64,000 bases of DNA from contig JAZGUH010000419.1 in the NCBI GenBank assembly GCA_037893225.1, positions 186,001-250,000 of the forward strand, read 5' to 3'. This stretch comes from Hippasteria phrygiana (taxonomy: Eukaryota > Echinodermata > Asteroidea > Valvatida > Goniasteridae). Positions 33,280 to 44,529 of this stretch are shown here, in pieces. Position 1 is the stretch's first letter; every line of letters begins with the position of its first letter. The translations under genes and the position numbers were made by a program. The notes beneath the pieces are model-generated. The model was not told the DNA's origin. It saw only the letters and a list, made by a program, of their open reading frames with translations, and did no database searches.

Positions 33280-34607
33280 CTATATATTCGAAGACAACAA
33301 AAATACAACTAGAAATCAGGTTTTGGGACTAACAAAAACTAGGTATTCTGCATAAATATTCGTAAAACTGTAAATTCTAAATAAGTTTACGATGATGTAG
33401 AGATTTGAAAAGTCCAATATGTGGTTCAAAAGTTGTGACCTTCTGAAATAGTACATGTAAATTTAAATTTATGTAATTGTGAAATCACTATGACGTCACA
33501 AGTTTGTCATTCATTCATTGAAATGATGTTCAAATTCTTTACTACTTTGCCTGCAAAACTCATAGCTCTTAAAAATGTATGTAAGGGATGTAGTTTAAAT
33601 CGTCGCGGTCATACCCAGAGGGCGCCCTTGGCACCCGATCGTTCGATAAAGTTCCTTTCACAACCTTTTATGGAAGGACGAGGCTCGGTCCGGATGGCTC
33701 TCGCATGACAGGGCGCATACATGTAATGTAGGCTGTGACCGCCTACACTGTCGGGCACTGGTGACAATTTGTGTTGGGGTTTTTTTCTGTTTCCATTTCG
33801 TCTATTTACATGTACCGGTACATCATGGGATCAATAACGTCAAGGGGGTCGACATACATTTAACTGTCTTCAGGGATTCTGAATTGGTGCATCGAGTGAT
33901 TTGATTTCTTCTCGTCCGGAACCCGGGATTGTCTCCCATTTCAGGAGACTCCACCCTCACCCTACATCTAGTAGAGGTTACTACATGTATTTTTCAATTC
34001 AACTTCTGTTTTGAACCGGAAGACAATGTCAAATTGGAATCGGTCTATGAGGCGTTTGTTTAGTTTTTCAAGACCTTTCTGATGATGTATAGATTGTTAA
34101 AATCCGTGGTGTAGTTTAGGAGTTTTGGAAATATTAAACTTTGATTTACAAAAATAATGTAATTCGACAGCTGATGACGTCATCATAGCGTCATTGTTTG
34201 AGTGCCGTATTCATGTTTGCCTTGGCAAGTGGAGGGATGCTGTTTGAAAAATGGCAGCTAGCCGGTTTAGGAAATAGCACATTTTTTAGCTTCGTCTTCA
34301 TCGGTAGACTGTCAAGATCTTTGTAATTCTAATTCATTTTTGCAATATTTCACAACTACATTTTACATTTGTTTTTAACATAGAATTTATTTATAAATGC
34401 CTCAGCGAGTTTCACTATCCCTATTGGTCGAGAGCCTGTCACGTGGGTGTGTTTAAACAGTTGTTTAAACACGGCTAGAAGTTGTTTAAAGACGGCGCGT
34501 CATAACCAGCTGTTCTCAGCCGATACGCAACAGGGAGAGTGTAGTAGGTGCGCGTACAAGATGTACTGAACTTTATCATAATGTAAGACAACGCCAATGC
34601 ACGCATA
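33280..34607. other. Unassigned DNA
   Basis: No supported gene. A short palindromic motif GTTTAAACAGTTGTTTAAAC lies at 34451-34470, next to a diverged repeat of itself. The rest is featureless to my reading. Confidence 0.4.
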
Positions 34608-34610
34608 TAA

Positions 34611-35115
34611 AGCCTGGTTTCCATATAATCGCAATGAACGCCAACAGCACGCAAGATGGCAAGTCGCAGACGTCCGGGCAGAGACGGTTCTGGACGTCAT
34701 TCGGCTGAAAATTTTCAACAAAATGGCGTCCGAATGCTTGAAAGTGTCTCACTGAAATGGCGTTTTTTTGTACTTCACACTTTTCTGAAAGCTGAACTAA
34801 TATTTCATTTCGATAGAATTCAATTACGGGCAGCTGTTTTACTTACATTTATGCTCATATATCTTGGTCAAAAGATAAAATGGGTCAAATTTGTGTCACT
34901 CGAGCGGTGAGAGACATCCTTGAATGCACGGCATGTCAGTACGTGTATTTGAATGGGCCTACTCTCACGACGCGACAGTCGGCAAAGTTGAACTTGGTTG
35001 ATCTTTGCCGACTGTCACCGTCCATGATGGGAAAGTCCCCGATGAAGCGTTTCCATTTGTCAGCGTTGCATCGGGGACTCTTCGGCGATTATAACGACTA
35101 TATGAAAACCAGGCT
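34611..35115. mobile_element. PIF/Harbinger-type MITE, 505 bp, TSD TAA
   Basis: Ends AGCCTGGTTTCCATATAATC and, reversed, AGCCTGGTTTTCATATAGTC are inverted repeats. The element is flanked by TAA at 34608-34610 and 35116-35118, the 3-bp TWA duplication of PIF/Harbinger. It contains a frame starting MASRRRPGRDGSGRHSAENF without recognisable domain, and two perfect hairpins at 34974-35016 and 35034-35079. Confidence 0.75.
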
Positions 35116-35358
35116 TAAAACGCTGCATTCGTGTGTGTGCGTACGCTCCAGGAGGGAGTTGGCGTGTGGTCGCAGTGACATTTTAAGGGTTCCGTAGGGA
35201 ATGTTCTATAGCCTTGTTGGACTAAACTCGTTCAGAAAAAGGAGCCCAGTTTATTCTAGCAAACATATCTGCTGAAGGGGTGAGGGAGACACATTTAAGG
35301 ATTATCCGTGCGGCTCTTTTTAGACATTTGTTGAGGATATTGTCGTGAGATATGTATG

Positions 35359-36525
35359 TGGGTCATTCCACCAGGTTGGGACACAGTGTGTGACATTTAT
35401 CCATATCTTTAAAAGTACTATTACATTTGATTCAGTTATTTCATGTAACATCAGTCTTTGGGTGGGAAATATTTTTGAAAGTTTTAAATCATGTAAAATA
35501 TATTTTACCAAAAATATGATTAAAAACATGCTTCAGTTTGACATAACCAGTTTGACGTAACAGGACATGTCCATATTTCTATTTTTGTGTTTTTTCAACA
35601 CTTTAAATATAAATATGGGAAATTCACCATGTGTACTAATTAAAAGATATACTATGCAACACAAGAACACTTTCTTTATGGTAGTCAGTGTCCAAATATA
35701 GCAGAGACAGCAAAAACAGAGGTGAGAGTGGACGTAACATGGACACTGACGGTGTCCACTGTTACGTCCACACATGCATGTTTTTATTGTTCTTGCTGTT
35801 TCTGAGCTATTTGGACACTGGCAACCATAACAAAACGTGTTTTCTGGTAGCATTGGGTGTCTTTTAGTTAGTACATATAGTAAGTTGCATAATGATTTAT
35901 TTAATGACGAAAAATTAAGGCAGTCTGGACGTAACATTTAGTACTAACATGGTGTGACATGAAAATGCACATTTCCATTTTGTAACATTTTCAACATTTA
36001 TATAAATAATTATGCAAACTCACTCTGTAAACTAATTACAAAACACAAACTGCAACACAAAAAACAATTGTTATGATATTCAATATCCAAATGCAGCACA
36101 ACAGCAGAAATATATGTATGGTCATGGTCTAACATGGTGTCCATGTTACGTCTGCACCGATTCTTCAAATTCTTGCTATTTGTGCTATGTTTGGACACTG
36201 ACTGCCGTAAAAAGGTGTTTTATTGTTGCATAGTGTGTCTTTTAATTATTGTACATAATAAATTTTCCATATTTATTTATTAAAGTGTTAAAAAACCACA
36301 AAAATTTAAATGTTGGACACGGTGTCCATGTTACGTCTATTTTACATACAAAAAAACACACTTTTTATCATATTTTTGTAAAAATATAACTTACATGATT
36401 GAAACTTTCTCAAATAATCTCACATCCAAAGACGGATGTCACATGAAATAACTGAATTAAATGTAATGATGGTTTTAATGATATGGTCATATACACACTG
36501 TGTCCCAACCTGGTGGAATGACCCA
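35359..36525. mobile_element. Nested-palindrome TIR element, 1.17 kb
   Basis: Terminal inverted repeats of about 175 bp begin TGGGTCATTCCACCAGGTTG on each side. Between them are two successive units (about 35560-35940 and 35940-36300), each itself a palindrome with arms of about 90 bp containing TGTCCAAATA..GC and GC..TATTTGGACA. The centre of the first unit is a near-perfect hairpin of GTGGACGTAACA and TGTTACGTCCAC around GGACAC/GTGTCC. No transposase frame. Target duplication not clear. Confidence 0.75.
35727..35772. repeat. Central hairpin GTGGACGTAACA...TGTTACGTCCAC
   Basis: About 20 bp per arm with one unpaired base and a 5-base centre (TGACG). A second, weaker version lies at 36126-36160. 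Confidence 0.75.
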
Positions 36526-36805
36526 TGTACCTTCCTCCTCACACAGTACAACACAATACTCTAAAGATGGCATGACTAAACTTACAGAGTAATATAAAAA
36601 ATGAAGACCCTGGATTATTCTATCAGTTCCTGTAAAAAGCAAAATCAGATCTCTCGATTGATTTTATATTGATTGTCACTTCAACATGCAGTACCAACAG
36701 TTGGATCAGTTCCAAGCATACATGGCATGTCATGATCCATTGCAGGAAAAAAAAAATCCAGCAATCTCTTTGGTAGGGACTAAAGAATCAGAAGCTTTAA
36801 TACCT
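36526..36805. other. Unassigned DNA
   Basis: No gene or repeat identified in this short stretch. Confidence 0.3.
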
Positions 36806-37130
36806 GGGTCGCCGTGTCGCTCAACCCGGGTCGCCGTGTCGCTCAACCCGGGTCGCCGTGTCGCTCAACCCGGGTCGCCGTGTCGCTCAACCCGGGTCGC
36901 CGTGTCGCTCAACCCGGGTCGCCGTGTCGCTCAACCCGGGTCGCCGTGTCTCCTGATCGAATAACTGAAAAGCAAACCAATTAGAAAATTTTAATTTTTG
37001 CTTTTATAATTAACCGATTGAATGTTCCCGAAGCAGAACATGCTCTGCAGTTGGGGGTCTCTGATCCTAAGTCGTAAGACGAAGCCGAAGCCGTTCAATT
37101 CTCATAATAGGAAGGGCACATTGGTAAAGT
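36806..37130 (+). repeat. Dispersed repeat with 22-bp minisatellite (seven units)
   Basis: GGGTCGCCGTGTCGCTCAAC plus CC recurs every 22 bp from 36806 to about 36950. The following body matches 30164-30345. Because 22 is not divisible by three, the + strand frame reads as a 22-residue repeat (GSPCRSTRVAVSLNPGRRVA, then QP), a by-product of the array. Confidence 0.85.
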
Positions 37131-37520
37131 GTCAAGTGTAAAATTTGCAAGCATCCAAGTGCCAAAAACTTAGCCAAAGTGCCCCAAGTCCCCCCATGAT
37201 AAGAATGTTTTTTCTCCCGATCTACGTATGGCCCTTCCCCAACATGGAGCACTCAACGCAACAATTCTCACCAATTTGAATTCTCATTTTCAATCCCTTG
37301 AACCGTAAAACCCAAGGAAATTGGGTAAGAATACAATTTCCTTGAGTATTAAGGTTCACGTAATACATGATCTATAAGCGCCATTAATCATTAAAGCACG
37401 GAGGAAGGAAAACAGATTAAAGCAATATAACTAGTAGTAATGTATCCAATATCAAGGTAAAGATTTGCAGTAGCATCATGTGGCAATAACTTTAAAAGGT
37501 CAAAATTATCACAAAATAAC
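37131..37520 (+). repeat. Duplicated segment, copy 1
   Basis: It matches 41170-41860 in order (AGTGTCAAGTGT, CCCCCATGATAAGAATGTTTTTTC, GGAGCACTCAA, CAATATCAAGGTAAAGATTTGCAG). Copy 2 contains a MITE absent here. No gene. Confidence 0.65.
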
Positions 37521-38226
37521 CACCCTGGATAAAAGTACAGCAAAATAGCAATCATTTGCTGAAATAAGAGCACCAGGTTTTCAGTAGTTTTAGAGCAAAG
37601 TGCAATTCGTATTATTTTAGATTATTGTCGGATGACAATAACATGTACAACTTGGCTTTGCTCTGCTCAATACGCACTTCCAAGATAAGAACCTGACCAT
37701 ACAATAATGGCACTGTTTTCTTGTATTTCTCATGGTCCATAAACAGAAACGTTTGAAAAGGTCAATGTTTTGATGCGTTATCTACACCACCCAGATGTAT
37801 CCATTTCTGAAACTTATATGGCAAAACCAATTATGTATACTGCCTTTGAGAAACATTTTGTATATTGTTTGTTTGCTTTTTTAGGAAAAGCATTTTTAGC
37901 TACATTAAATTGATTTTCATAACAAAATCAAAATATTCATTAACCCTAATGGGGTTAAATTAAAACTAATTAAAATGTCCTTCATTCTACTTAAACTTTA
38001 AATGGCAATACAAAAAGGATAATATATTTTTTAAAAAATAAAAATAGTATACAAAATTATTACAATTACATGTATGTATATTGCCTTTAAAGGCAGTATA
38101 TATGATTGGATTTAATGCTTGTTCTAAACAAGTAATTTTTAGGGATTATTATTTTACTTGATAAAAGAAAAATAAATGGATCTCATCTCTCATTCAAAAA
38201 GAAAAAGAATTGAGAAAAGAAACTTT
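37521..38226. other. AT-rich unassigned DNA
   Basis: No supported feature. Confidence 0.35.
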
Positions 38227-38289
38227 GGCTGAATTGGGATTCGAATCCGAGCCGCCAGAATTGATTCATACCAACTGAGCCATCCAGCC
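38227..38289 (-). ncRNA. tRNA-like sequence (SINE head or tRNA pseudogene)
   Basis: On the minus strand GGCTGGATGGCTCAGTTGGT holds a good A-box and GGATTCGAATCCC a good B-box. GGCTGGA and TTCAGCC pair as a 7-bp acceptor stem with one G-T wobble. At 63 nt it is too short for a normal tRNA; the anticodon arm is shrunken. It is probably the tRNA-derived head of a SINE. Pol III transcription is possible from the boxes but not shown. Confidence 0.55.
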
Positions 38290-38499
38290 CCATGTCGTGG
38301 TCATCCTGAACAGCCAAATACATGTACCTTAATTGCTCGGGGGTGCCAGTCAGAAGCCATAAACGCATTAAATATGCAGGAAAATTACGCTCATTTCTGT
38401 CAGTCAAGGGGCCCTCCTACTGGCCACAAATATGGATATAATTTGTTTTTCATGTTATTCCTCTTTTTTGGAAAAATAAACTTACACCAGGGCTGCTTT

Positions 38500-39470
38500 G
38501 GGGAACGTAATCTCAAATTCTGTTTAACACACCCAATTTTGACGAAACAGTCTTCCTTACGTATTCAACATGTGTACCCCAACTTAATGTTTCATCAACA
38601 ACTACACCCAAGTATTTACAAGATTTCACTTTTTCGATAACCTTATCAGCAATGCACACATTCAGGTCGACGTTGGATATTTTCTGCCTTGAACCAATAA
38701 GCATACATTTGGTTTTGTTGGCATTTAATGCTAGTTTGTTTCTTAGGCACCAGTTGTGAATACTAGCAAGAGTTACATTCAAGTTCCTTTCTATTTCGTT
38801 AATACTAGAGGAGCTACACGTTAACGTGGAGTCATCTGCATACATAAAATTAAGTTGCAATTTTGGGGTATACAAGATGGAAAATCACTACTATAAACAA
38901 TGAATAAAAGTGGCCCTAAGATCGACCCTTGTATTCACTCTTCTTTAGTGCGGATTTTATTAGTTACATTGTTCCGCAGCTTTTTGTGAGAGTCCCAATC
39001 GATCTGTGATCCCGAGCGTTTTGCGATTTTGTGTGCACGATCCCGCTGTCTCATAAGAATTTCGCAACTAAGCCAAGGTAAAGACTCAAGAGGCACCCCG
39101 AATACGTTTAGTTTTGATTGGCGCATGAAAGTTAATAATACTCATAAATATGGAGTGCCATTTGCACCACGCTTCATCAACAGCATAAGAGTCCAGTACA
39201 TCTTGCCATGGTGCATTAGGGAGGTCGTCTTTAAATGCATCATTGTCTATATTTGTAAGACATCAAAAATGTATTGAGCGACCTCTAATTTTTGGTGTTT
39301 TCCAACTACGTTGACCATAAACAAGATAATGGTCACTGATTAGGACTGGTAATACACCACATTCCCTTATTAGCTCTGGATGGGAGCTGAAAATGAGATC
39401 GATTATTGTTTGAGTGGATTATTGTTTGAGTGTCTATCAGGATTGGGCTATCTCCCAACGGCAATGTCAT
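38500..39470 (-). mobile_element. Non-LTR retrotransposon fragment (endonuclease end plus RT, internally deleted)
   Basis: Minus strand, in order: IIDLIFSSHPELIREC and ISDHYLVYGQRSW (end of the apurinic-type endonuclease, about 39420-39280); PLESLPWLSCEILMRQRDRA and KLRNNVTNKIR (linker, 39126-38940); then QGSILGPLLFIVY (38930-38890); then MYADDSTLT with the catalytic YADD (about 38845); then NKLALNANKTKCMLIGS and CKYLGVVVDE. The N-terminal RT half is deleted at about 38937, and stops and frame breaks occur. CR1/Jockey-like; dead. Confidence 0.8.
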
Positions 39471-40805
39471 TTGTGATGCGGTATACTAAAAACCAGGCAG
39501 AATTGGGCAGAGCTACGTATGGAGGAACAGCTGCAAAATGCCTTGGTGGCGATTGTTAGCAATTTTCAGATCAAGTTTAAAACAATTACGATGCTACAAA
39601 TGTTCTGTAAACGTTTCTAACTGAAATTTCTTGACAAAGTAATTTTGAAACACTTTTAGGGAAGCACAGACTTTTTTGCATGGCTATAATTTTAAAAATC
39701 TGACTTTTTGGTTAATAATGCAATTTTATATTAAAATGTTTAAGTTTGAAAATCAATATTGACTACTTTCTTTGCTCCTTCATGCCCATTGCTAGGGTAA
39801 GTAACATTGTTTAATTGACCCACTTGTTTTGTTTTGTTTATTTTAAAGGGCTTTATGTCTCAGTTTTGATGTTTGATGTTTGGGACAGTCCGATTTCAAA
39901 TCTTAAACCCTTGTGCTATTTAAATAGTCAAAATCAGTCAAAATTTCCTTCCACCTCCCCTGCCTATACTTTGTACACAGACAGGGTCAGATTACATGTG
40001 GTTTGTACATGTGGCAGAAGGGTCACAAACAATCACCTTTTTGACCCACGATACAACAACATGGCTCAGAATGCATGTTTGCATAGAAGGGATATTATTG
40101 ATAACCGAATATCCGATTTGAAAAAAAAGTGGCAATGTATAGTGAAGAGGTCTACATTTTACAAAATATACCAATAATTCAAAATTGACCTTGTTCAATT
40201 GTACCTGGTTTTTACATACCGCGTCACATTTATCTACAGAATCTGTACTTCCTTCAGGAAGCTACATATCCTCAGACCTGAACCCCTCCTTTTGCTGGAT
40301 TATCTCATCCGATGAAAAGTTACAAACAAAAGAGTAACAATGGGAGGTCCGCGATTGCCGATGCAATGTACAGGTTTTGTACTTACGAGGAGAAAAGGAG
40401 AAAGGAAATACCATCGGCAATGCATAGACAGGTTGAGGGCGCCATTTGTCCAGCTGCCAGTTTCTAGTTCTTGTGCATATGATGTACATTTTTTATATCC
40501 AGTTTTTATCTTTCTCTACCTTTGCCATCCAGTTTTAACCCTTTTGTGATGCGTTTGCCGTGTTGATCGTGATTTGTTTTTCGGGTATTTTGCTAAGTTG
40601 TGTAAATTTCTGGTGAAGTTTCGTGGATTTTTGTGGATATCATATGCCGTGTGTATGTTCACTACTGTGTGTTTTCATCATGGCATTCATAATACAAGTT
40701 TGTGCTTGTCTGGCCATTTCGCATGTTATGTCTGCGCAGTATAATTCCCATTCAACTAACCCTAACAGTTTTGGATCCATCAATTTCAATATAAATTTCC
40801 ACACA
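39471..40805. other. Unassigned DNA
   Basis: No supported gene. The frame at 39815-40177 lacks domains and GPCR- or enzyme-like motifs. Confidence 0.35.
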
Positions 40806-41039
40806 CCCTTAGAGAGTTAGGGTTCAAGAAAAAAATAGATTTTATCAACCGCCATACCTTTCTTCTTCGCCATATATTCTGTTCCGGCTCCCGCTCCGAC
40901 GACGACCTTGTCCGGCTCATCCACTCCCTCCATCTCCTCCCCACCCTCCATCCTCGTCTGTCTTCCATCCTCCCTCCCTTGTCATCCTTCTCAATAAACT
41001 GCCAGTCCATTATTTGCTCTTGGACTTCATGACTGAGAA
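40806..41039. other. Pyrimidine-rich segment
   Basis: Strong C/T bias on the + strand (CTCCCTCCATCTCCTCCCC and similar) at 40900-40985. The minus-strand frame is Arg/Trp-rich as a consequence. No domain. Confidence 0.4.
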
Positions 41040-41165
41040 GAAAACCAAATGGAAATATTCAAATTTTTGCTTTTACAATCAACCGAATGAAGCAGAAAAT
41101 GCATAAAAATTTAGCTGCAGTTACTGAAGTTGGGGCTCCGAAGCCGTTCAGTTCTCATGCGAAGA
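41040..41165 (+). repeat. Diverged third copy of the 22-bp-satellite-associated repeat body
   Basis: AACCAAATGGAAATATTCAA, TTTTTGCTTTTACAATCAAC and CTCCGAAGCCGTTCAGTTCT match the body at 36965-37110 with many differences. The minisatellite is absent. Confidence 0.55.
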
Positions 41166-41169
41166 AAAC

Positions 41170-41860
41170 ATCAATAGAAAGTGTCAAGTGTCAAGCATTA
41201 ATAACCAAAACGCGCCAACGCAAGCCTGTATTTTTCTTCTTCTCGGTACCCCAAGTGCCAAAAATACTTTTAGCCAATTGGCCCCCATGATAAGAATGTT
41301 TTTTCCCCTATCGAATCTCTGTATGAACCTTCCCGACATGGAGCACTCAATGCAACAATTTAACAATTCTCACCAATTTGAATTCATATTTTCTGTCCTT
41401 CAAACCTTAAAACCAAAAGAAATTGGGTCAGAATACAACTTCGTTGGGTTTTAAGATTAACTTAATACAAGATTAAAGCAATATAATTATCTAGTACTAA
41501 ATGTAAACACCTTAATACTGAATATTTAAACACCTCACAAAAAGTATCGAAACACTTGAATCAGACCCCGCCATTTGAAAACTGCAGCTGCGTAATAAAA
41601 ATGAACGGTGACCCTTTGAATTCCCAGTTTTGTCCCGAGCATTTTGACACTGCACACATTATGATCCGACATCAATTGAAGGAGCAATGATCATTTGAAT
41701 GATCAAAGCTCCAATTTTAAATCTAAATGCTCTGGACAAAACTGGGAATTCAAATGACTGGGTCTGATTCAAGTGTTTCGATACTTTTTGTGAGGTGTTT
41801 ATGTATTCAATATTAAGGCAAAGATTTGCAGAAACACCATGTGGCAACTCTCTTTTGTGG
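41170..41860 (+). repeat. Duplicated segment, copy 2 (interrupted by a MITE)
   Basis: Partner of 37131-37520. Colinear except for the 271-bp MITE at 41529-41799. Confidence 0.65.
41529..41799. mobile_element. Tc1/mariner-type MITE, 271 bp, TSD TA
   Basis: Perfect ~40-bp inverted repeats start AACACCTCACAAAAAGTATC. Flanks are TA at 41527-41528 and 41800-41801, as for Tc1/mariner elements. A second inner pair (GAATTCCCAGTTTTGTCC and GGACAAAACTGGGAATTC) makes most of the element self-complementary. No transposase. Confidence 0.8.
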
Positions 41861-42228
41861 GGTTCTAAAAGGGGGACTCAATGTTTTGGATAGTATATTC
41901 TGCCCGTCGTCAGGAGGCTGAGGGATTCCAACGGTGAAGGAAGTACATGCAAGTCTCCCGACGACGGAAAGACCGAAGAGTATACTTTTTTCGGAACCCT
42001 ACAAATTCACAAAAGAGAGTTACCATATGGTGTACCTTCACCATGCAAACTTTCAAATCCTATCTGTATCCATTATTGTTATTACGATTTTCTGGACACC
42101 AAGACTCACTCGTAATCATCGGCAGCCATCTGCGCTTCGTACCTGCAGTGATAAAAAAAACACAATCAATTATTGGAATGTCTTCATCCACGTATTATGG
42201 TTAAAACCTGGTTAAACATAACATTCAA

Positions 42229-42861
42229 GGTGCAGGATTCCCAAGATGATAGTGCGAGCCCATGATGAGTTGGTCTAATGGTACTGTTGGAGGGCGCACT
42301 GCGGAAAGGAATCAGCGGCAGTGCATGCCTTATTGATCACCATCGTCTTGAACAAGACAAGATGGTCACTTGTTGTGATCATTGCTACATCAAATAGGTT
42401 TCTTACCTCAAAACTTTCTTCTTGTCCCTTTGGCTCAAACTTGCTTCTGTAGCCTCCAACAAGTCTGATGCCTCCTTTCTTTTCGTTTCTAGATAAGAAA
42501 CTCTCAAGCGGAGGTCTTTTATTTCTAGATCTGTGGAATAGATATGGGGCAAAAAAGGTTTGCTGAATTATTTCACGTGGACTGCGATGGACCTATGATG
42601 TAATGTCACACAATTTTTACCTTGTTGCATTTGTGAAGCCAGGTATGGACAGACAACTACGCTGTGGTATCATGGTATGCATTTCAGTACATTTTGGGGT
42701 CATGCCTTTTTTTTTTTGAGGCAACAAGCCCCTCTGAAAGCGTACAGCGAAGGCTAGAAATACCTCTGCACAGCATCGCGATTGATTTCACGCACGAAAC
42801 AGCTGGCTTTGCAAAGCGCTGCATCGCTCTTTTCAGGGAATCAGTTTAAGAATTGTTAGTT
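42229..42861 (-). repeat. Repeat unit carrying coiled-coil exon, unit 3
   Basis: Near-identical to 29183-29822 in the same orientation. It differs in the exon (no frame break here) and in small indels. It lies 13 kb away with unrelated flanks. Confidence 0.8.
42407..42530 (-). CDS. Coiled-coil exon, copy 3 (intact frame)
   Basis: Acceptor CCACAG before 42530 and donor GTAAGA after 42407. The 124-nt exon reads DLEIKDLRLRVSYLETKRKE, then ASDLLEATEASLSQRDKKKV, without stops and leaves two bases. Heptad spacing of Leu supports a coiled coil. It is the only copy with both splice sites and an unbroken frame. The two flanking exons recognised in this window lie downstream on this strand, near 33 kb and 27 kb, so this copy may belong to a separate gene or be an orphan duplicate. 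Confidence 0.45.
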
Positions 42862-43925
42862 ATGTCCAGAATCTACTTCAAGGAAGCAGGAATTAGCTAC
42901 CTCAAAGAGCAGACTCCTCTAAAAATGGGAGTCACGATTCCAATTACAATGTTAGAGTTGTACCATGGAGGAAGGAATAGCTACCAGTACCAGACTATCC
43001 CCACTATTGGGCAACTTCATGGCAGCTCTTTTTCGTATGTGCGCATGCGCGAAGAGAAAATGTTCCTCATTTTCATACAGAATTGACGCATGCGCACTAG
43101 TTTCCCCCATTTTGCGGGGGGGAGATTTTACAAAATCCCTAAGTTGTTTACTTTAATACTGGTGGTTCGTGGCTATTAATAGTTTGTCGTGATAACGCCC
43201 TCTCGCGGCGGCCGGTTATCGCGTAACTACGTACATGTACGTAACAACGCCTTGGGAAGAAAACACAGTCAACTCCAACACGGATTCCCCCAAGCCTACT
43301 GCAATTGTAATTCTTGGTACAACGAGCCACCAAGGTTGAGTTCGGGCGAGTTGTTCTTGTTTGCTCAAGAACAACTCTTGTCTTCGTTCGTGTACCAGCT
43401 GCTCGAACGCCAAAGAACGTCTGATAGTGATAATACTAGTGATAGCCAAGAGCGCCATCTATCACTGGTAACCACGCAAAATGTAATGCCAATGCTGCGC
43501 CCATGTACGTTATTCAAGCATTCATTTCAAAAACCTGAATTTCATACACAAGATAATTTAACAGAAGCACAATATTTAGACTACATTTTCCCCAAGTTTG
43601 TTCAGAAAAAGCTTTAGTTTTCAAAACGTTTGGAAGGGAATATTAGGCAACATTAAGCCGACTTTTTATGCTTCGTCCATGGTCAAATCATCCGCCATCT
43701 TTGGTCTAGATTCCAAACCGTTCGTTATGTAATGATTCAATTCAAATTTAAATTATAATCTGGCTATAGCGGATAGGCTAATGCTAGACTGGACTAGTCC
43801 ATTTGCTGCGCTATTAATATTAACGGAATACGAATCTATAGGTCAACTGAAATGTATCGAAGATTTAGTCTCAAATAACTGTTTATATATTTATTCTAAA
43901 AGCCCGAACATTTTCATCTTTTATT
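42862..43925 (+). other. Unassigned DNA with 142-residue open frame and NRF1-like sites
   Basis: Two NRF1-like motifs (GCGCATGCGC at 43040 and ACGCATGCGCAC near 43086) lie about 100 bp upstream of a frame at 43189-43617. The frame includes SSFVYQLLERQRTSDSDNTS and ends in FPKFVQKKL. No domain is recognised. A perfect 11-bp hairpin AGTTGTTCTTG/CAAGAACAACT lies inside it at about 43350-43377. I treat the frame as unproven. Confidence 0.3.
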
Positions 43926-44215
43926 AGTGGCATTGAAAGACCAATTAAGTCCTAACCTCCAACCTAAAGAGGCCCCGAATGAAACGGTGCAAAAACCGGT
44001 AATTCTAACTAATTCAATTTAAAGACGGATTTTCTGTTAAAAAGGCTGAAAATCAGCCTTAAAGAGGTGGACCGCAGTTTCCTGACAATATTGTACCTTT
44101 CTAAAATTCACATTTTTATTAGTGACATTAAAAAACTATACCCCTGACCTTCAACCTAAAGGCGCCCTGAATGAAACGGAAGAGAAAGACGGATTCATTG
44201 GCGTACTGACGAAGG
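43905..44215. repeat. Diverged copies of the ~200-bp tandem repeat
   Basis: Two units with AGCCCGAACATTTTC / TGGCATTGAAAGACC and ACATTAAAAAAC..CCTGACCTTCAACCTAAAG..GAATGAAACGG match the units at 7245-7745 at lower identity. Confidence 0.6.
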
Positions 44216-44529
44216 ACGACAATGAGGTGTTTTTTGTCATAATTTGTTACAATTTCTTCATATTTGTTGATATCTAGCGTCGGTGGTGCATCTTGTCTTT
44301 GGTCCGTGGGGCAGAATCTTTTTTTTAGCGCATGGGTGGGGGTAGTTCTGGTTGTGAAGTATAGTAGGCCTTTGAATGATATAAAGGGAATGTGTCCCCC
44401 GCGGTGGGGATGCCCCGCAATAGTTTCCTTCAGTGATGCATTCAGAAAAATCATCACTTGAGTCTTTGCATACGTTTTAGTAAAACTGCCGTCTGAAAAA
44501 CGTACTTCGAACAGTTCAGAATTAAACAA
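44128..44529 (-). CDS. 133-residue frame with FSDGSFTKTYAKT block, unknown function
   Basis: The minus-strand frame MFNSELFEVRFSDGSFTKTY continues through FLNASLKETIAGHPH and a charged segment (DINKYEEIVTNYDKKHLIVV) into the tandem-repeat sequence. Its first 50 residues are the counterpart of 18700-18866, with a nine-base in-frame difference. It may be an exon of a mobile-element protein. The C-terminal end in repeat DNA is suspicious. Confidence 0.35.
   Translation of the reverse strand: MFNSELFEVRFSDGSFTKTYAKTQVMIFLNASLKETIAGHPHRGGHIPFISFKGLLYFTTRTTPTHALKKRFCPTDQRQDAPPTLDINKYEEIVTNYDKKHLIVVLRQYANESVFLFRFIQGAFRLKVRGIVF

Noticed and set aside
36806..36950. CRISPR-like array of direct repeats
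   Set aside because: Units are contiguous 22-bp repeats without spacers, in a eukaryotic context.
38227..38289. Functional tRNA gene
   Set aside because: A- and B-boxes and acceptor stem are good, but the total length is about 63 nt with a collapsed anticodon arm. It fits a SINE head or pseudogene.
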